DNA of 64,000 nucleotides from Myrica gale (lineage: Eukaryota; Streptophyta; Magnoliopsida; Fagales; Myricaceae), in assembly GCA_963930655.1 (NCBI GenBank), contig OZ005604.1:18114001-18178000 (forward strand). Direction: 5' to 3'. Shown one piece after another: positions 12,899 through 25,158 of this stretch. The translations under genes were made by a program, and so were the position numbers. Position 1 is the first letter of the stretch, and the number at the start of each line of letters is the position of its first letter. The notes beneath the pieces were generated by a model that was not told the DNA's origin, ran no database searches, and saw only the letters and a list, made by a program, of their open reading frames with translations.

Positions 12899-13681
12899 CC
12901 ACCACCCACCATGAAGGCTATATTTTGGAACTGTCGCGACTTTGCTAGAGCAGTGGGAGTTCATGCACTCAGGGATATGCTCCACCAGCATTCCCCTTAT
13001 ATCCTTTTCTTGGTGGAAACCATGATCGAGGGGTACGTAGGCATTTGCAACTACTTGGTTTTGAGCACTATTTTGAATTCCCACCAAGAGGAAAGAGAGG
13101 TGGTTCGGCTTTTGCTTGGAAGCAGGGCGTGGAACTTGATGTTTCTTTTGTCAACCATCATATTTTGACTATTATTTTGTATTCGAACCCTTGTAACCAA
13201 CCTTGGATGATCTCTTTTGTTCATGGCCCTACAAATTTGAATGAAAAAGACAATTTCCGGTATGAGTTGGAGTCTGTCGGTGATTCTTTTGCTGGTCCTT
13301 GGTTGTGCTTAGTAAATTTTAATGCATTGTTATCTCCAGCAGATAAGAAAGATCCTCTTGCGGTTTCCATTTTTTTTTGTTGAACTCGGGTATTTTGGAT
13401 GTGGGGTATGTTGACAACCCGTATACTTGGACTAATGGTCAATTTGGTAGACGAGTCATTCACGAGTGGCTTGATAGAGGACTTGTAAATGGCGAATGGC
13501 GAAACTGGGTAAACAACAATAAAGCACTTGCCCCGTGTTGCCTCTGATCATGCCCCTTTGCTGTTAGATACATTAGGTGAACAACGCTCGGGACCGCGTT
13601 CGTTCAGATTCGAATATTTCTGGATAAGGGACAACACATGTGCTGACGTGATTGAAAGTAGCTGGAAGATTCATCGGTGTG

Positions 13682-16600
13682 TGTCACGCCCCGTGCTGGT
13701 ACTTACCCCATCGGCTCGCGTAAAGTAATCGCATGCACAAAATTCGGGGTTTACAACAAGATAAAAACTCTTAGAATCGCTTAAATGTCCTCGAAATTTC
13801 ACAAAGTATTAAAATCGGTATATTGCACTTTCTTAAGTAAAAACCTTAATCATTTAACGACTAAAATGAGGATTATAAAAATCTTCAAACTATCGTATCA
13901 TAATCATATGCACTTATTTTAGGAAAATCTCATAAAGAATTATGTTAAAAACTGATTTGTATTGGAAAAAGATTAAAGCGTAATAAAAGGAAGTAAATAA
14001 ATCTTTTAGCAAGAAATCAACAGAAACACTTTTCTTTAAATGAATACAGTTTGATATAAAAGGTTCATTACAAAAGAATAGACCTAGGTTAAACAAAATC
14101 CTATAGTCCTCTCAGTCTAGACAACAGAGTTACAGAGACTCAAAAATAATTTTGAAACACTTCCATCAATCAAAGAAACAACGGAATGTGGAATACAAAA
14201 CAGACCCTGTATCTAAAATCTCTTCGGTCCTGAAATAATCTCATGTCCTGCTTCATAATAAAAGAGAAACACAAACAAACATAGAATGAGTGGACTCAAT
14301 AAGGGGGAAAATGACATGTTATGAACAATTATAATAGCATGTCAATCATAAGAATTAAGCATTGATAACCATAAACACATTAACATGGTATGATCGATGC
14401 AATGCAGGGATGATGCATCTGTTTTCCGATCGTTTCACTTTCTTTCTTTCTTTTCGTTCTTTCAGGTCATCAGAGGTGTCCTTAGTCTCTCTGTTTCATC
14501 CCGCAGAGATCGGGTTGTGCGTCCTTCCTCTCCTCTAGAACTAACCCTTACCCCGGCACAGAATACTATCAAGCGTATATTGTTTTCACGCCAGGGATAC
14601 AACCACTCCTTTTCAGTGGTGGCTTTCACTATACCACTATTGTGATCAATACCGTTGCCCTTTCATCGGACCACCTATGGGAATGAGTTTCATTTATGTT
14701 ATTTCGTTATTAGATTACCCATCCTCATAACATGATCAATGACATGAGATGCAACACGTCTCATATGCTTCAATACATGCTTCATTAAAAATCATGTAAT
14801 CAAAGACGATCCATGGATTTCACAAGGCATATGAAAATAAAGCAAATTACATGATCAATGGATTTCATATGGCACACATAAAAAAATGAAGAACAAACAG
14901 TCCATAAGTGGCCGGGTCTATTCTTTAATACAAAGGCCTAATATTTCCAAGTCAAGTGATGTTCATGTACTATAGTCAATCATCATCTAAGTCATCATGG
15001 CTGCAACGATCTAAACATCTCAACCTCAAATAGGCAAGTCCAACAACTTATACATCTTTTTATTTTATTTTATTGGTAAACCAATAAAGACTGGCTGTAT
15101 TTAAAAGAAAAGATTTTAGGGCTCTTGACTAGTTTCAAAAGAAAATCCTCTCGGGCATCATAAAAAAACACTTACCGGGCCTAAAAACTTCCCGAGCATG
15201 TTTTATAAAAGTATCTTTGGGCATGTTTTATAAATACTTCCTGGGTAGCTAGCAAAAAGGCTCCCCCGGGCACGTTTTTAAAAATCTCCCGAGTAGCTAG
15301 CAAAAAGGCTTCATGGGTACTTTTCTTATTCTCGGTATTAAAACAAAAGTCCTTTCCGAGCATGCAAAACACTTTCTTGGTTAAAAAAGTCATTCTTGCA
15401 TGTAAAAACAAAGCCTTCAACAATATCTTCCCTAGATATGAACATGAAAATAAAAAGTCTCTCCTAAAAAAACAAAGCTTGCCCATATAAAAAATAAAAC
15501 CTTGTGTTCAAGAGTCAAGTCTGGCCCTAGGTAATCCCCCAACTTCCTTTGGTCCTTTCTCTTATAAGCCCTTCGCATATTTTTTTTAGATTAGATCCAA
15601 TCCAGCACAATGATAAGATTAGGTTACTTATCTTTTCCCATCTCATGTCAAAACAAAAGTCACATGTTTTAGGCACAAACCGAACATTCTCAATTCCCCC
15701 ATGTAAGACAAACTATACACCCTTACAACCCGTGGGCTCCAAGATGGTTTTTCATCATCACAACTAAAGACCCCACTTCCCCCAGGTCAACGAGTATATA
15801 TCACCCTTACAACCCGTGGCCCTCAAGATGGTTTTTCATCAGAACTAAAGACCCCACTTCCCCCAGGTCAACGAGTATCTATCACCGTTACCTTACTCGG
15901 TTGATCTGCTTTCCTTGGATAAAACACCTAAATAACATAGCACTATGTTAGGAAAAGAAAGAACAAAACTGATGGAGAAGAAAATGTGTAGGCCGAACTC
16001 GCTATCTCTTATTATTATTATTATTATTTTCCAAGTCTCTACCCTTTGTTCGTTAGCCTCTTCTTCCTTTCCTCCTTCCTATTTTGCTTCGGTCAGCGGG
16101 TCTCTCTCACGTCACTCTCCTCTCCTATTTTTATCATATAGGTGAAAGTGCTCGGTCTCTCTTTATGCCGCCAGTTTTAGTCGAGCAAGTCTTACTTTTA
16201 TACATGTGACTAACTAAAGATGAATTCTCCCTGCCAGCCTACTCCAGACTAGGCAAATCCTTAGAGAATCACTTGACAACCAATCATAAAAAGTCACCAA
16301 GTTATCCCATATCTCACGTCTCTTTTGCAAGTAACAAGTCAAGATGTGAGCCAATGAACAAGCTTCATTTAGACGTTTAGATAAGAATACATTCAATGCA
16401 CATCATATGGTTAAGACACGTAGAAAAGTAAACTTAAAAAGGAACTTGGGTCTACAGGGCGCCAACCCACACATGACCAAAAAAAACCCCGGTCAGTGAT
16501 GCCCCAAGCATAGGCTAACAAAGCTCCTGGGTCCAGGTCTCCCAATTAGTGTTCGGGTCTTAAAACTCCTAAGCAGTACTCGGTGTCTCAGTTCTTGGGC

Positions 16601-17312
16601 ACGCTGCTCTCGGTAAGCCCGAGACTCCCCTTCCTCCCCGGGTGCTTCCCATTCGATGCCTCCGGGTGTTTCTACTTGGTGACGCCGACCTCACCGTTCA
16701 TTTAACCTGGTCATCAATACCCAATGCCCCTGAGGCTTTTCCTCCGGGAATTTAATACTCCATTACCCTGGCCTCACAACTTACTGACCCCGGGCTCAAT
16801 TCCCAGTTACCTCGGGTCTCTCTAATCTTCAGACATCCCTAGCAATTTAGTCGGGTAGCTCGGCCTGTTCCCAGGCATCCGGGTATCCAGGGCTCAACAC
16901 ACCCGGGGTTCTGTTCTCGGTCATCCCTGGAGTCCAGTTAGCCCAGTTTTTATATATGGACTCTTTTATCTTTCATTTCTCCATAAATGCCCAAATCTAC
17001 CCTTGCCAATTGGTCTCCAAATTCTAATGTAAAATACATGTATAAAAGACAAATCAAAGGCCAAGTCATGGAACATGCATAAATATCATACAAGTAGGAA
17101 GATGTCATTGTAAAAACTGTAATGAAGTAATAAAAATCATCATGCTCAATAAGAAAAACAAAAGCAATCACCAATTATGAGAATAAAAATACGCAAGCAA
17201 GTGTATGAAAATACCGTATTCTCAATTTATACGAGAAACTTCAATTGCATTAGTATATCATACAAATTATATATATATAACAACCATGTGAAAATGGAGA
17301 GCGGGTGTTACA
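13682..17312 (+). mobile_element. 3.6 kb LTR-type block (solo LTR or gene-less LTR element) inserted in a LINE
   Basis: A fossil inserted into LINE coding sequence. It starts TGTCACGCCCCG and ends GGGTGTTACA, the TG...CA ends typical of many plant Gypsy LTRs, with near-matching 5-bp flanks (GTGTG and GCGTG). No gag or pol signature and no primer-binding site was seen inside, and I found no obvious copy of the left end near the right end, so a very large solo LTR is the simplest reading. The interior has CCGGG-rich text (16.5-16.95 kb), a short repeated motif (GTAGCTAGCAAAAAGGCT, about 15.24-15.32 kb) and an 84-bp tandem duplication. Confidence 0.6.
15718..15886 (+). repeat. Tandem duplication, period about 84 bp
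   Basis: Two adjacent copies begin CCCTTACAACCCGTGG at 15720 and 15804 and both end CCCAGGTCAACGAGTAT. The second copy lacks about four bases. It lies inside the 3.6 kb LTR-type block. Confidence 0.85.
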
Positions 17313-18324
17313 GCGTGGTTCCCCAACCTTCATTGTTTGCAAAAGTGTCAAGGACACGAAAGTGGCTCTTCGTAAATGGAATCAAGATGTTTTTGTGGTT
17401 ATTCAACGCAAGATCAATTGGCTCAGATTGGAACTTGATGTAATTCAGCAATGCACTTATGTTGTGATGGAGAGAGAACTTAGGGGCAGCTCCTTGAAGA
17501 ATTGAAAAGGGAGGAAATATTGTGGCGAAACAAGTCCCGAGTTACATGGCTCACCACGCCTGACCTCAATACGAAGTTTTTCCACATCTCAAACATCACT
17601 CGGCGCTGGAGGAATTGTATTGATGCCATCCAACTGCCTGATGGTATGTGGCTACAACAGCGCGAGCTGATTGGTAATCATATTGTCTCGCACTTCCAAA
17701 ATCTCTTTGCACGACATTATACCTTTTTCCATCATGGCCTTGATGACCTATTCCTAGAGGTGATTAGTCACATGGACAATGATGCCCTCTACGTAGTTCC
17801 TAAGGCAGCAGAAATATGAGTTGTAGTTAAAAGCTTAGGCTCGACAAAAGCCTTAGGCCCTAATAGATTCTCATATATTTTCTTTCAGCAATATTGGCGC
17901 ATCACCAAAGTGGAAGTAATTGGCATGATTGAGAGCACAGCTCTGGTGTTGCATTATTGCCCCATTAGACTGTGCAACATTATCTACAAAATTATCTCCA
18001 AACTCCTTGTCAATTAGCTCAGGGTGGTCATCCATAAGCTTATTTCCAACTCCCAAGCAGCCTTCGTTCCTAGTCGCCAAACCCAAGATAACATTATTCA
18101 TGTGAACGAGATTATACATATTCTTAAGAAGAAGAGAGAACGAGGTGGCCTCCTGGCTTTCACGATTGATATGGAGAAAGCATACGATAAGGTAGATTGG
18201 GGTTATCTCATGGAGATTATGCGTTGTTGCGGGTTCTCCCAATTCTAGCGCACATTATTTTTCAATGCATATCAACACTCTCATTCTCCATTCTATTGAA
18301 TGGTAGTCCCTTTGGGCTCTTTAA

Positions 18325-18537
18325 GGTGGTATTTGTTTGTGGAAATTTTGGAGTATTGGGTTTGGTGAAAAAGTAAAAATATTTTTATGGGAGTTGATGA
18401 AAAAGTGAAGAGAGAAAATATTTGAGTGAATATTATAATGATAAAGAGTTGTTTGATGGAAAAAATTACTAGTTTATAATTTTTTAACATATGCCCGAAA
18501 TGTTGGATGCCCAACATTTCGGAAAACAAACAGCTCC
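18325..18537 (+). mobile_element. Tourist-like MITE (PIF/Harbinger) in LINE ORF2
   Basis: A 213-bp element with ends GGTGGTATTTGTTTG and AAACAAACAGCTCC, flanked by TAA on both sides (18322-18324, 18538-18540). Removing it restores the LINE text SPFGLF-K... before the GLRQ box. TAA duplications and this end sequence fit Tourist-type MITEs. Related copies are at 47.5, 50.6-51.0 and 53.2 kb. Confidence 0.8.
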
Positions 18538-19383
18538 TAAATCTCAATGGGGGCTTAGGCAATGAGACCCCTCTCTCCATTTCTGTTTATTATCATCAGT
18601 GAAGGGTTGTCTCGTTTGATTGCGCGAGCAGAATTTACTAATCGGTTGCGTGGGATTCGTATTGCTAGGCGTGCCCCATCCATTTCTAATCTTCTTTTTG
18701 CATATGATTTGATGTTGTTTTGCAGAGCTTATTCGTTTGAAGCCCGTGTAATTAAATCATGTCTTCAAACCTTTGCTGACTAGTCGGGGCAAAGTATCAA
18801 TTTCCAGAAATCATTTATTCATTTCTGTCCTAACACTAGTGCGGTGGTTAAAGTCAATATTCACGAAGCACTTCAGCTGGGCAGCTCCCCATCTCAAGAG
18901 AAATATTTGGGGCTGCCAATATGGATACCTCGATCTAAGCGTTAAATTTTTGAAGAGTTGCAGAACATGGTGACCAGAAAACACACGAGTTGGAAGGCAA
19001 AAGCTATGTCGCAAGCGGGACGCACTGTGATGATCAAGGCAGTTGCAGCGGCCTTACCCTCTTATTGCATGTCAGTATTACTCTTCCCTAAATCTTTATG
19101 TCATTCTATTGATGTTATTCTTAAAAATTTCTGGTGGGGTTTGATAAGGATAAACGCCAGAATTTTCATCCCAGAGCTTGGATATACTTGCCTCCATTAG
19201 TCATGTACCCCCTCCTTCACATCACACAATTATGCAAATAATGCAACCCAGATTTGACCCTCCCCCGGCCCTAATTGTACATGTATAAAACTTGTACATA
19301 ATGCTGATAATTAAGTCGGCCATTGTTATCCATTATGCTTCTCAGTTTTCACAATCTTTCTTATATGGGTAGGTTCTTGTTCC

Positions 19384-20941
19384 CACAAGCGGAGGGAGGG
19401 GGGCGAACCGGGGCCATTGCCTCGGTTGGCTCCCCCCAAAAAAAATTTTTACATGTATTTTTTTATTTTTTTTATTAGGTTTGCCCCCCTTGCATGCCTA
19501 GATGAATCAGCCTGCCCCCCTTAAAATCCAAGCAGCCCAATATCTCAAAATCAAATTAAAAAAATAAGCAGAAAGATATTTATTTATGTCAAAACTTGAA
19601 ATTCTACATTAACTTGTCGACGTTGTCGTGAATTTTGCGACGAATATTTCATATACTTCCTTGAGTCCTGATAATCGTTGTGTGTTGTAATCATTGAAAT
19701 AGATGTTTTCACTATTCTAGTACTGTTTTTTTCTTTTGCCTTTTATGTTAGACTTGGTTGAGAATTTGGATATCGCAAAAACTGAGAAAGGGGGTGGTGT
19801 GCTCTTGTTGGATAAGTGATAATTCAATTATTCAAGTGTGCTGCGTGCCCATCTTTACTTACTAGAGAATCATTGGTTATATCATTTTATTGTCACTATC
19901 ATCATCTAATTTTACATGTCTGACTTCTCCACAATTTATGAAAATCCAAAGTTGAAGTAAGACTCATTTTCATCTATCTTTTATTTGTTTAGGTCTGATT
20001 TTTCATAGCCCATGAGATTAACTTGTTTTTAATTGTCTTTCTCTAAAGGTGGAACTTCTTTTCCATTGTAATTTGTGACGTTTGGATCAAGTTATAAATC
20101 TATTTCTTCAAAATTTTAGCCATTAATTTAGCCAGGTAATGGGCACTTTGAACTAGGATTTTTCTATTTTCTCATTTTGTAAGGGGAGTAGAATAGTTAT
20201 TTGGATGTTAAAATTGAACTTTTTGTCCAATTTTTTTTTTCTATTATCATTTACCAAGTATGTATTTCCTCCTTGCAATTTCGGGTTATTTTATTGTTGA
20301 TAGAGATTCCACTCTTGAGAAGCTCGTGTTCAATAGTACTGTCACACTAAAAAAAACTATAGCAAGGGTGAGAAGTATTTTTATGCCGTTGGAACCTAGA
20401 TTCTTTTTTTAACTTTGGATAATTTGGCTTCTTTTTCCAATATGCTTCGTTTTGCTATTGTTTCTTTCAAGAATAATAGAAATACAGTAATTTTTTATTT
20501 TTCTCATTTATGTGTTATGTTTTCTTTTTACAGATCCCAACAAATTCAGCAGGACTTATTGAGCATATGACACATCCTTTCTGGCAACAAAAATAAGTAC
20601 TTCATTTATGGAAATAAAAAGTTATATTGCCGAAAATACTTTATTTCATTTATGTGTTTTGTTTTACGAAGAATATATATATATATAAATACTTTTGTTT
20701 GTGTGATTAGTTGGTGCTCTATTGGTGTCTTGAACAACAAGAATTTAATCTTTAATGTCGCCTCTCAGTATCAGCAAATAGTACGGTACGTGTATTTTAA
20801 TATTTTTAGTATTTTTAGTCCTTAATTTTTTTTATTTCTACTCTTAAGACATTTTTTTGCATTAAGTAGTAAAAAAAAAAATTTTGTCATTTTTCCTTAA
20901 AAGTTTGCCCCCCATTAATTGAGTTTCTAGCTCCGCCACTG
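19384..20941 (+). mobile_element. Non-autonomous hAT element with 8-bp target duplication
   Basis: Ends CACAAGCGG and CCGCCACTG are imperfect inverted repeats. Flanks CTTGTTCC (19376-19383) and CATGTTCC (20942-20949) match at 7 of 8 positions, the hAT duplication length. The 3' end (AGTTTGCCCCCCATTAATTG, then CTCCGCCACTG) matches the hAT copies at 11.9, 55.2 and 57.2 kb. No transposase reading frame left. Confidence 0.75.
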
Positions 20942-20949
20942 CATGTTCC

Positions 20950-22900
20950 GCATATCAACTTGCATATTGTGAGCATAGTTCTCGGCGCGTAGGCTAGCTT
21001 CAGGTACGGCATGTGAGAAGGAATCTCTCTATCTGACGAAAACTAACATCCCTATTTTTATTAATATCCAAGCTTTAACTTGGGGCAGTGCGTACACACA
21101 TGATCTAAATCGTGTCGAACAAAATTAGGTCGCTAATCCTACTAATTTAGAGGGGTCTTAAACCTAGAGTTTATATAATCCAAGATAGGAAGCGAATATT
21201 CTACTCATCCATACGTGCCAAAAAGCTAAACCAATCGGGCCTCAGTACCTGCAGTCCGATGATTGCCACGAAGAATCAAGAGAATAATTTATCGCAACCT
21301 AAAATTACGGAACGTCCGGCCCCAACAAACAAATAAGATTCTTGGGTTTAATTCAGAATATGAGAGTCTTAGCGGAAGACAATTGCTTTACAACATGGAC
21401 GCGACTGCATGCAACGCTCCGAAAATTCTGGGCGGCCTCACAATTTGCAAGGCGAGTCGACCGAGAAGGGCATGGCCGGACATGTTTATTAGAGTTGTTT
21501 ATAGTCTCAGACAGAGTTCTTCTTGTTCGAGAGGTTGTATTCTTTTTAACTAAGTAGATTAATTATCATGTTAATCACTAGATATATATATTATCCATTA
21601 ATCCTTTACCAGTGTCTTTTTCCTCTCCATTTCCTTTTAGAATCGTTTTATCTTCAGAACTGTCAGAAATGGGATAATATTTGTTCCCATGCGCGGTGTC
21701 TCATTTCGCTTGTGGAAGAACTGGATCAGAACCTACGACCATTGCCACCGTTTGCTGCATTAGGATAGCTGGGAGGCTCGACCTATAGCTATTAGCTATA
21801 TATATATAACCTGACTAATCATTGACAAGCTTGATCTTCAGAATATATATATCCGGCCGTGAGATTAGATGCAACGTCGTGTGGTTGCGACGTTGTAAGA
21901 AAGTATTCATGAAGTGTATATATATGTGGAGATATTAATATATTATATATGTTATATATGTCATCCATTTTGAGAAAATATTCTGTATGATTAGTGGTGT
22001 AGTAGTACTATGCATGTGAGTAGTTCGTGGGTGCTTTATCTATGCGTAGTCCTAATTAAGATATTTGATAATTTAAAAAGAGTTTGATAAAGGCGCCATA
22101 AAAGAACTAACTCAATCTGGAGCAATGATTTCATTCATTACTATGTGGACTAAATAAGAGTCGCTATTAAGACCTTAATTAATATTACGACCGAAGGAAC
22201 GAATACAAACCTGTGAAAGGTAAGCTCTTCTTGCCTTGGACCATCGTATGAGCTGTGATGGCAAATAATTAAGGATGCATTGTAACACAAATTATGCTTC
22301 TTTAACATGATCTTTAGGAGGCTATACTAGTACTAGATTAATTACCTGCGCAATACACGAATTAAATAATGTAGTTTCATGAAGAAAATGAAATCTTCTG
22401 AGGCTATATATATATATATTAGAAAATGGGCAATCAAAACTAATTAACAGAAAAAGTTCTGATCAGAGAAGACAAACAAAAACTTGTGGCGACAAGGTCC
22501 TAGCTAGGGCCAGAATATTGGACTGGCCCTAAACAGAGAATGTCTTAAACTCACACACACAGATGTCGCCGTACGTTGAGCCCAACGCTACCTTTTTGGG
22601 CGCTTCGCCTGGGCCGAAATAATTATCTCAATCTTGATCTATTACTCGGCCAGTCGGTGTGGACTTATCAATATATAACAGGCCCTCCGGGACATTTCTT
22701 TGTGTTTTGCTTATAGAAGAGAGATGAAAATAAAAGAAAGACTGAGGAGGCTGTGTTCTGTGTGCTGGTTCTACGGAAGACAGAAACCATCTCTTTGTTG
22801 ATTGCAGGTTCTCTCTGGGCGTGTCTGGAGAGGCTAATGGAAGACAGTTATCACTTGCCAAGGACCCAGTTTAATTACATGAGAGGAAATGATTAATCTT
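20950..22900. other. Intergenic, nothing clearly recognised
   Basis: AT-rich DNA with (AT)n tracts. A frame at about 21624-21768 after an acceptor-like CTTTTAG could be a terminal exon of an unknown gene (ends VEELDQNLRPLPPFAALG), but no companion exon was found. Confidence 0.3.
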
Positions 22901-22904
22901 GCAG

Positions 22905-22970
22905 AGGTACCATCCTCAACCAGATGGTCAGACCCAAGCTGTTAATAAATGTGTGGAAAATTATAATTTA
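22905..22970 (+). mobile_element. Gypsy integrase fragment
   Basis: A fossil scrap: the plus strand reads YHPQPDGQTQAVNKCVENY, the conserved integrase-core signature of Ty3/Gypsy elements (usually YHPQTDGQTE.VN). Only about 65 bp is recognisable; the rest of the element is missing. Confidence 0.65.
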
Positions 22971-23034
22971 TTTTAGGTGTGGTTGGTGCTCGGCCAAAAG
23001 GAGTGGACCCAGTGACTTCCCTTGACCGAATGGT

Positions 23035-23082
23035 GCGATAATACTTCCTTTTTTTTGTCCTAAGCGCGATAATACTTCCTTT
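23035..23082 (-). repeat. T-run micro-insertion with 17-bp duplication (site 3)
   Basis: GCGATAATACTTCCTTT at 23035-23051 recurs exactly at 23066-23082. The 14-base insert TTTTTGTCCTAAGC reads on the minus strand as GCTTAGGAC plus an A-run. The body end TAGGAC-A is shared with the site at 33.3 kb. Confidence 0.8.
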
Positions 23083-23589
23083 AATGCATGTAGTAGTTCA
23101 CATGATCGATAAATGTAGAATCGAGATAAAATGCACGTTTTAAGATATAAGAGCGATATTTGTTATTAATGTGGCAGAAATTAACTTGCTAACACGATAA
23201 TTATATATTCATTTGTATTGATTTATTGACCTATTGGGATTAGGGTCACCTCCGGGAAAACTTTTAACTCCCTAATTGTTACAAACTCTTACGTCTAAAA
23301 TGTGCTTAATTTGTCATTTTATTCACGCCTGTTTCAAAGATGAATTGTGGAAAATTATAGTTTATTGGGTATTTAAGAATAATAGAGCGGTAATTTATGA
23401 GAGCTTTTGTAATTTGTCCTAGTTTTAAATCTTTGTTTAGCTGATTAAAACTTTTATTACAGTCCGTGTAAATATAATCAAGTAACAAGTCTAAAAATTT
23501 TTCTCCCACTGAGGCGCTGTGACTAGAAAACTATGCCCGTTTCCTTCCCATTCGCCTCCAGTCTTGGGTGAGGAGCTTGCAGTTTTCCA

Positions 23590-25158
23590 TTATGACGATT
23601 TCTTCTCAGCATCTCAGTGCTTTTAGCGGCGGGAATGACAAAGTAGGTGGGTGCAGCAAACCATGGGCCTCACGGAGCTGATTCTAGCTTTGGTGAGATG
23701 GGGAACAAGGTTTTCCTGGGTGAGAACTCGCTTCAGGTGGTTAAAGAGATACTTAGATCGCAACTGCCAAAGCTTATGACAGGTGTTGCAGTCCAGAATA
23801 GTGAGATTAAGAACTTGGAGGAGGACTTGCCTCGTAATCTAACACAAGGCTGGAATGAAGTCCTGGAGGAGAATAGACGTCTCAAAGAGGAGCTGGAAGT
23901 AGCGAAAGCTCATGTTATAGAGAACGACAGAGCTAGAAATGGAAAACCAAGGAGCAGAGGAAGATCGAGAAGACGCTCTAACTCTTGATAGGGTAGCCGC
24001 CATGGGCATCGGCAGGTGCAGATGCAGATGCGGCCCATTTGGAAGGTTCAGGGTGATGAAAATTAAGGAATGTCGGACCCTATTCAAGTATCAAAGCAAA
24101 AACAGCTTAATTGACCACCCCAATCACACGCAGAGATCACTAAGGGGAGACAACACTCTAAGGGCCCAGCGAACCTTGCTCGTAGAGGTACGCCTATGAA
24201 ACTTAAGTTTGTTCAACCTGACATTGAGAATGGGAACATAATTGTTAGACCACCGGAGGGGATTACAGAATGTGGTTGCTCTGAATGGGAGAATACCCTG
24301 GTTGGGCACTTTATAGGGAGGAGCTTAAGCTACACAGTCGTTGCTAATTTTTTGTCAAAGTGGTTTTGGCCTGGTGATGGTTTACTTGAGGTTTTATCCT
24401 ATGAGAATGATTTCTTCTTTTTTAAGTTCTTAAGAGCTGAATCCTTAGACAAAATTCTAGAGGGTGGCCCCTGGCATATCTATAATCGTCCACTTTTCCT
24501 TAAGAAGTGGTAACCAAACCTGAGACTCCTCAAGGAGGAGTTGATGAAGATGCCTCTGTGGGTGAAAATATTTGGCTTACCGCTAGAGTATTGGACAGAG
24601 GAAGGGCTCAGCATTGTCTCCAGTGGTCTTGGCATGCCTTTATACCCCGACAGAAGAACCGCGGAAAAAAGTCGTATTGGTTTCGTTCGGGTGTGTGTAG
24701 AAATTGAAGCCTCGAAAGAGTTAGTTAAAAATCTAGTGGTTGTTGTGCTGACGGCACATCCTTCTCGGTTTTCATTGGTTTTCATTGATTATTATTGGCT
24801 TCCAGAGGCTTGCTCTACATGCAAATGCTTTGGGCACACCCAGGCCAACTGCTCAAAGCAGAGATTTCAAATGAACAAGGTGAGTACAGGGGTTCAGGAA
24901 GAAAAAGTATGGACCCGGGTGAAAAGGAAGACTAAGGATAAATGCTTGGCCTTGGTACCTTCTCCTGCTACAGTTGTTTTGGATGAGCCTTCGACAGCGG
25001 AACAACAGATAAGGATTTCAGACCTCCCTGAGCATTTCCCATCTAGGGTACTTGATGATCCCCTTGTTGGGACCCCATTCATCTCCTTTACTGCTATCAT
25101 TGTCTTGGATGATCTCGTAGACTCCCCTCTTGCCAACCTTTTAGGGTTTAAGGCTTGA
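23590..25158 (+). pseudogene. LINE ORF1 (DUF4283 plus CCHC zinc knuckle), broken
   Basis: RNA-binding ORF1 protein of the L1 element. Recognisable in several frames: a charged coiled-coil-like stretch with an RSRGRSRRRSNS basic tail (23.65-23.99 kb), the DUF4283-like part (24.2-24.5 kb), and from about 24541 a 205-codon open stretch with the zinc knuckle CxxCxxxGHxxxxC near residue 97. Frame changes between these parts show it is not functional as one protein. Confidence 0.75.

Larger units (their letters stand above)
12903..19200 (+). mobile_element. L1-type LINE, ORF2 only, interrupted and degenerate
   Basis: Non-LTR retrotransposon. ORF2 opens at 12911 with the endonuclease start MKAIFWNCRDFARAVGVHAL and continues through VASDHAPLLLD (endonuclease end, about 13.54 kb). 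After an inserted block (13682-17312) it resumes with KWNQDVFVVIQRKINWLRLE. Reverse-transcriptase segments follow: NSQAAFVPSRQTQDNI and LAFTIDMEKAYDKVDW (18.0-18.2 kb), then, after a MITE insertion, PFLFIIISEGLSRLI, an ADD-box remnant written AYDLMLF, KYLGLPIWIP and the thumb/connection region to about 19.2 kb. Many stops and frame changes; ORF1, the C-terminal zinc region and the poly(A) end are absent, so both ends are truncated. Confidence 0.85.

Noticed and set aside
21568-21768. Terminal exon of an unknown gene (ends LPPFAALG)
   Set aside because: There is an acceptor-like tract but no upstream exon, no family match and no promoter; too weak to annotate as a gene.
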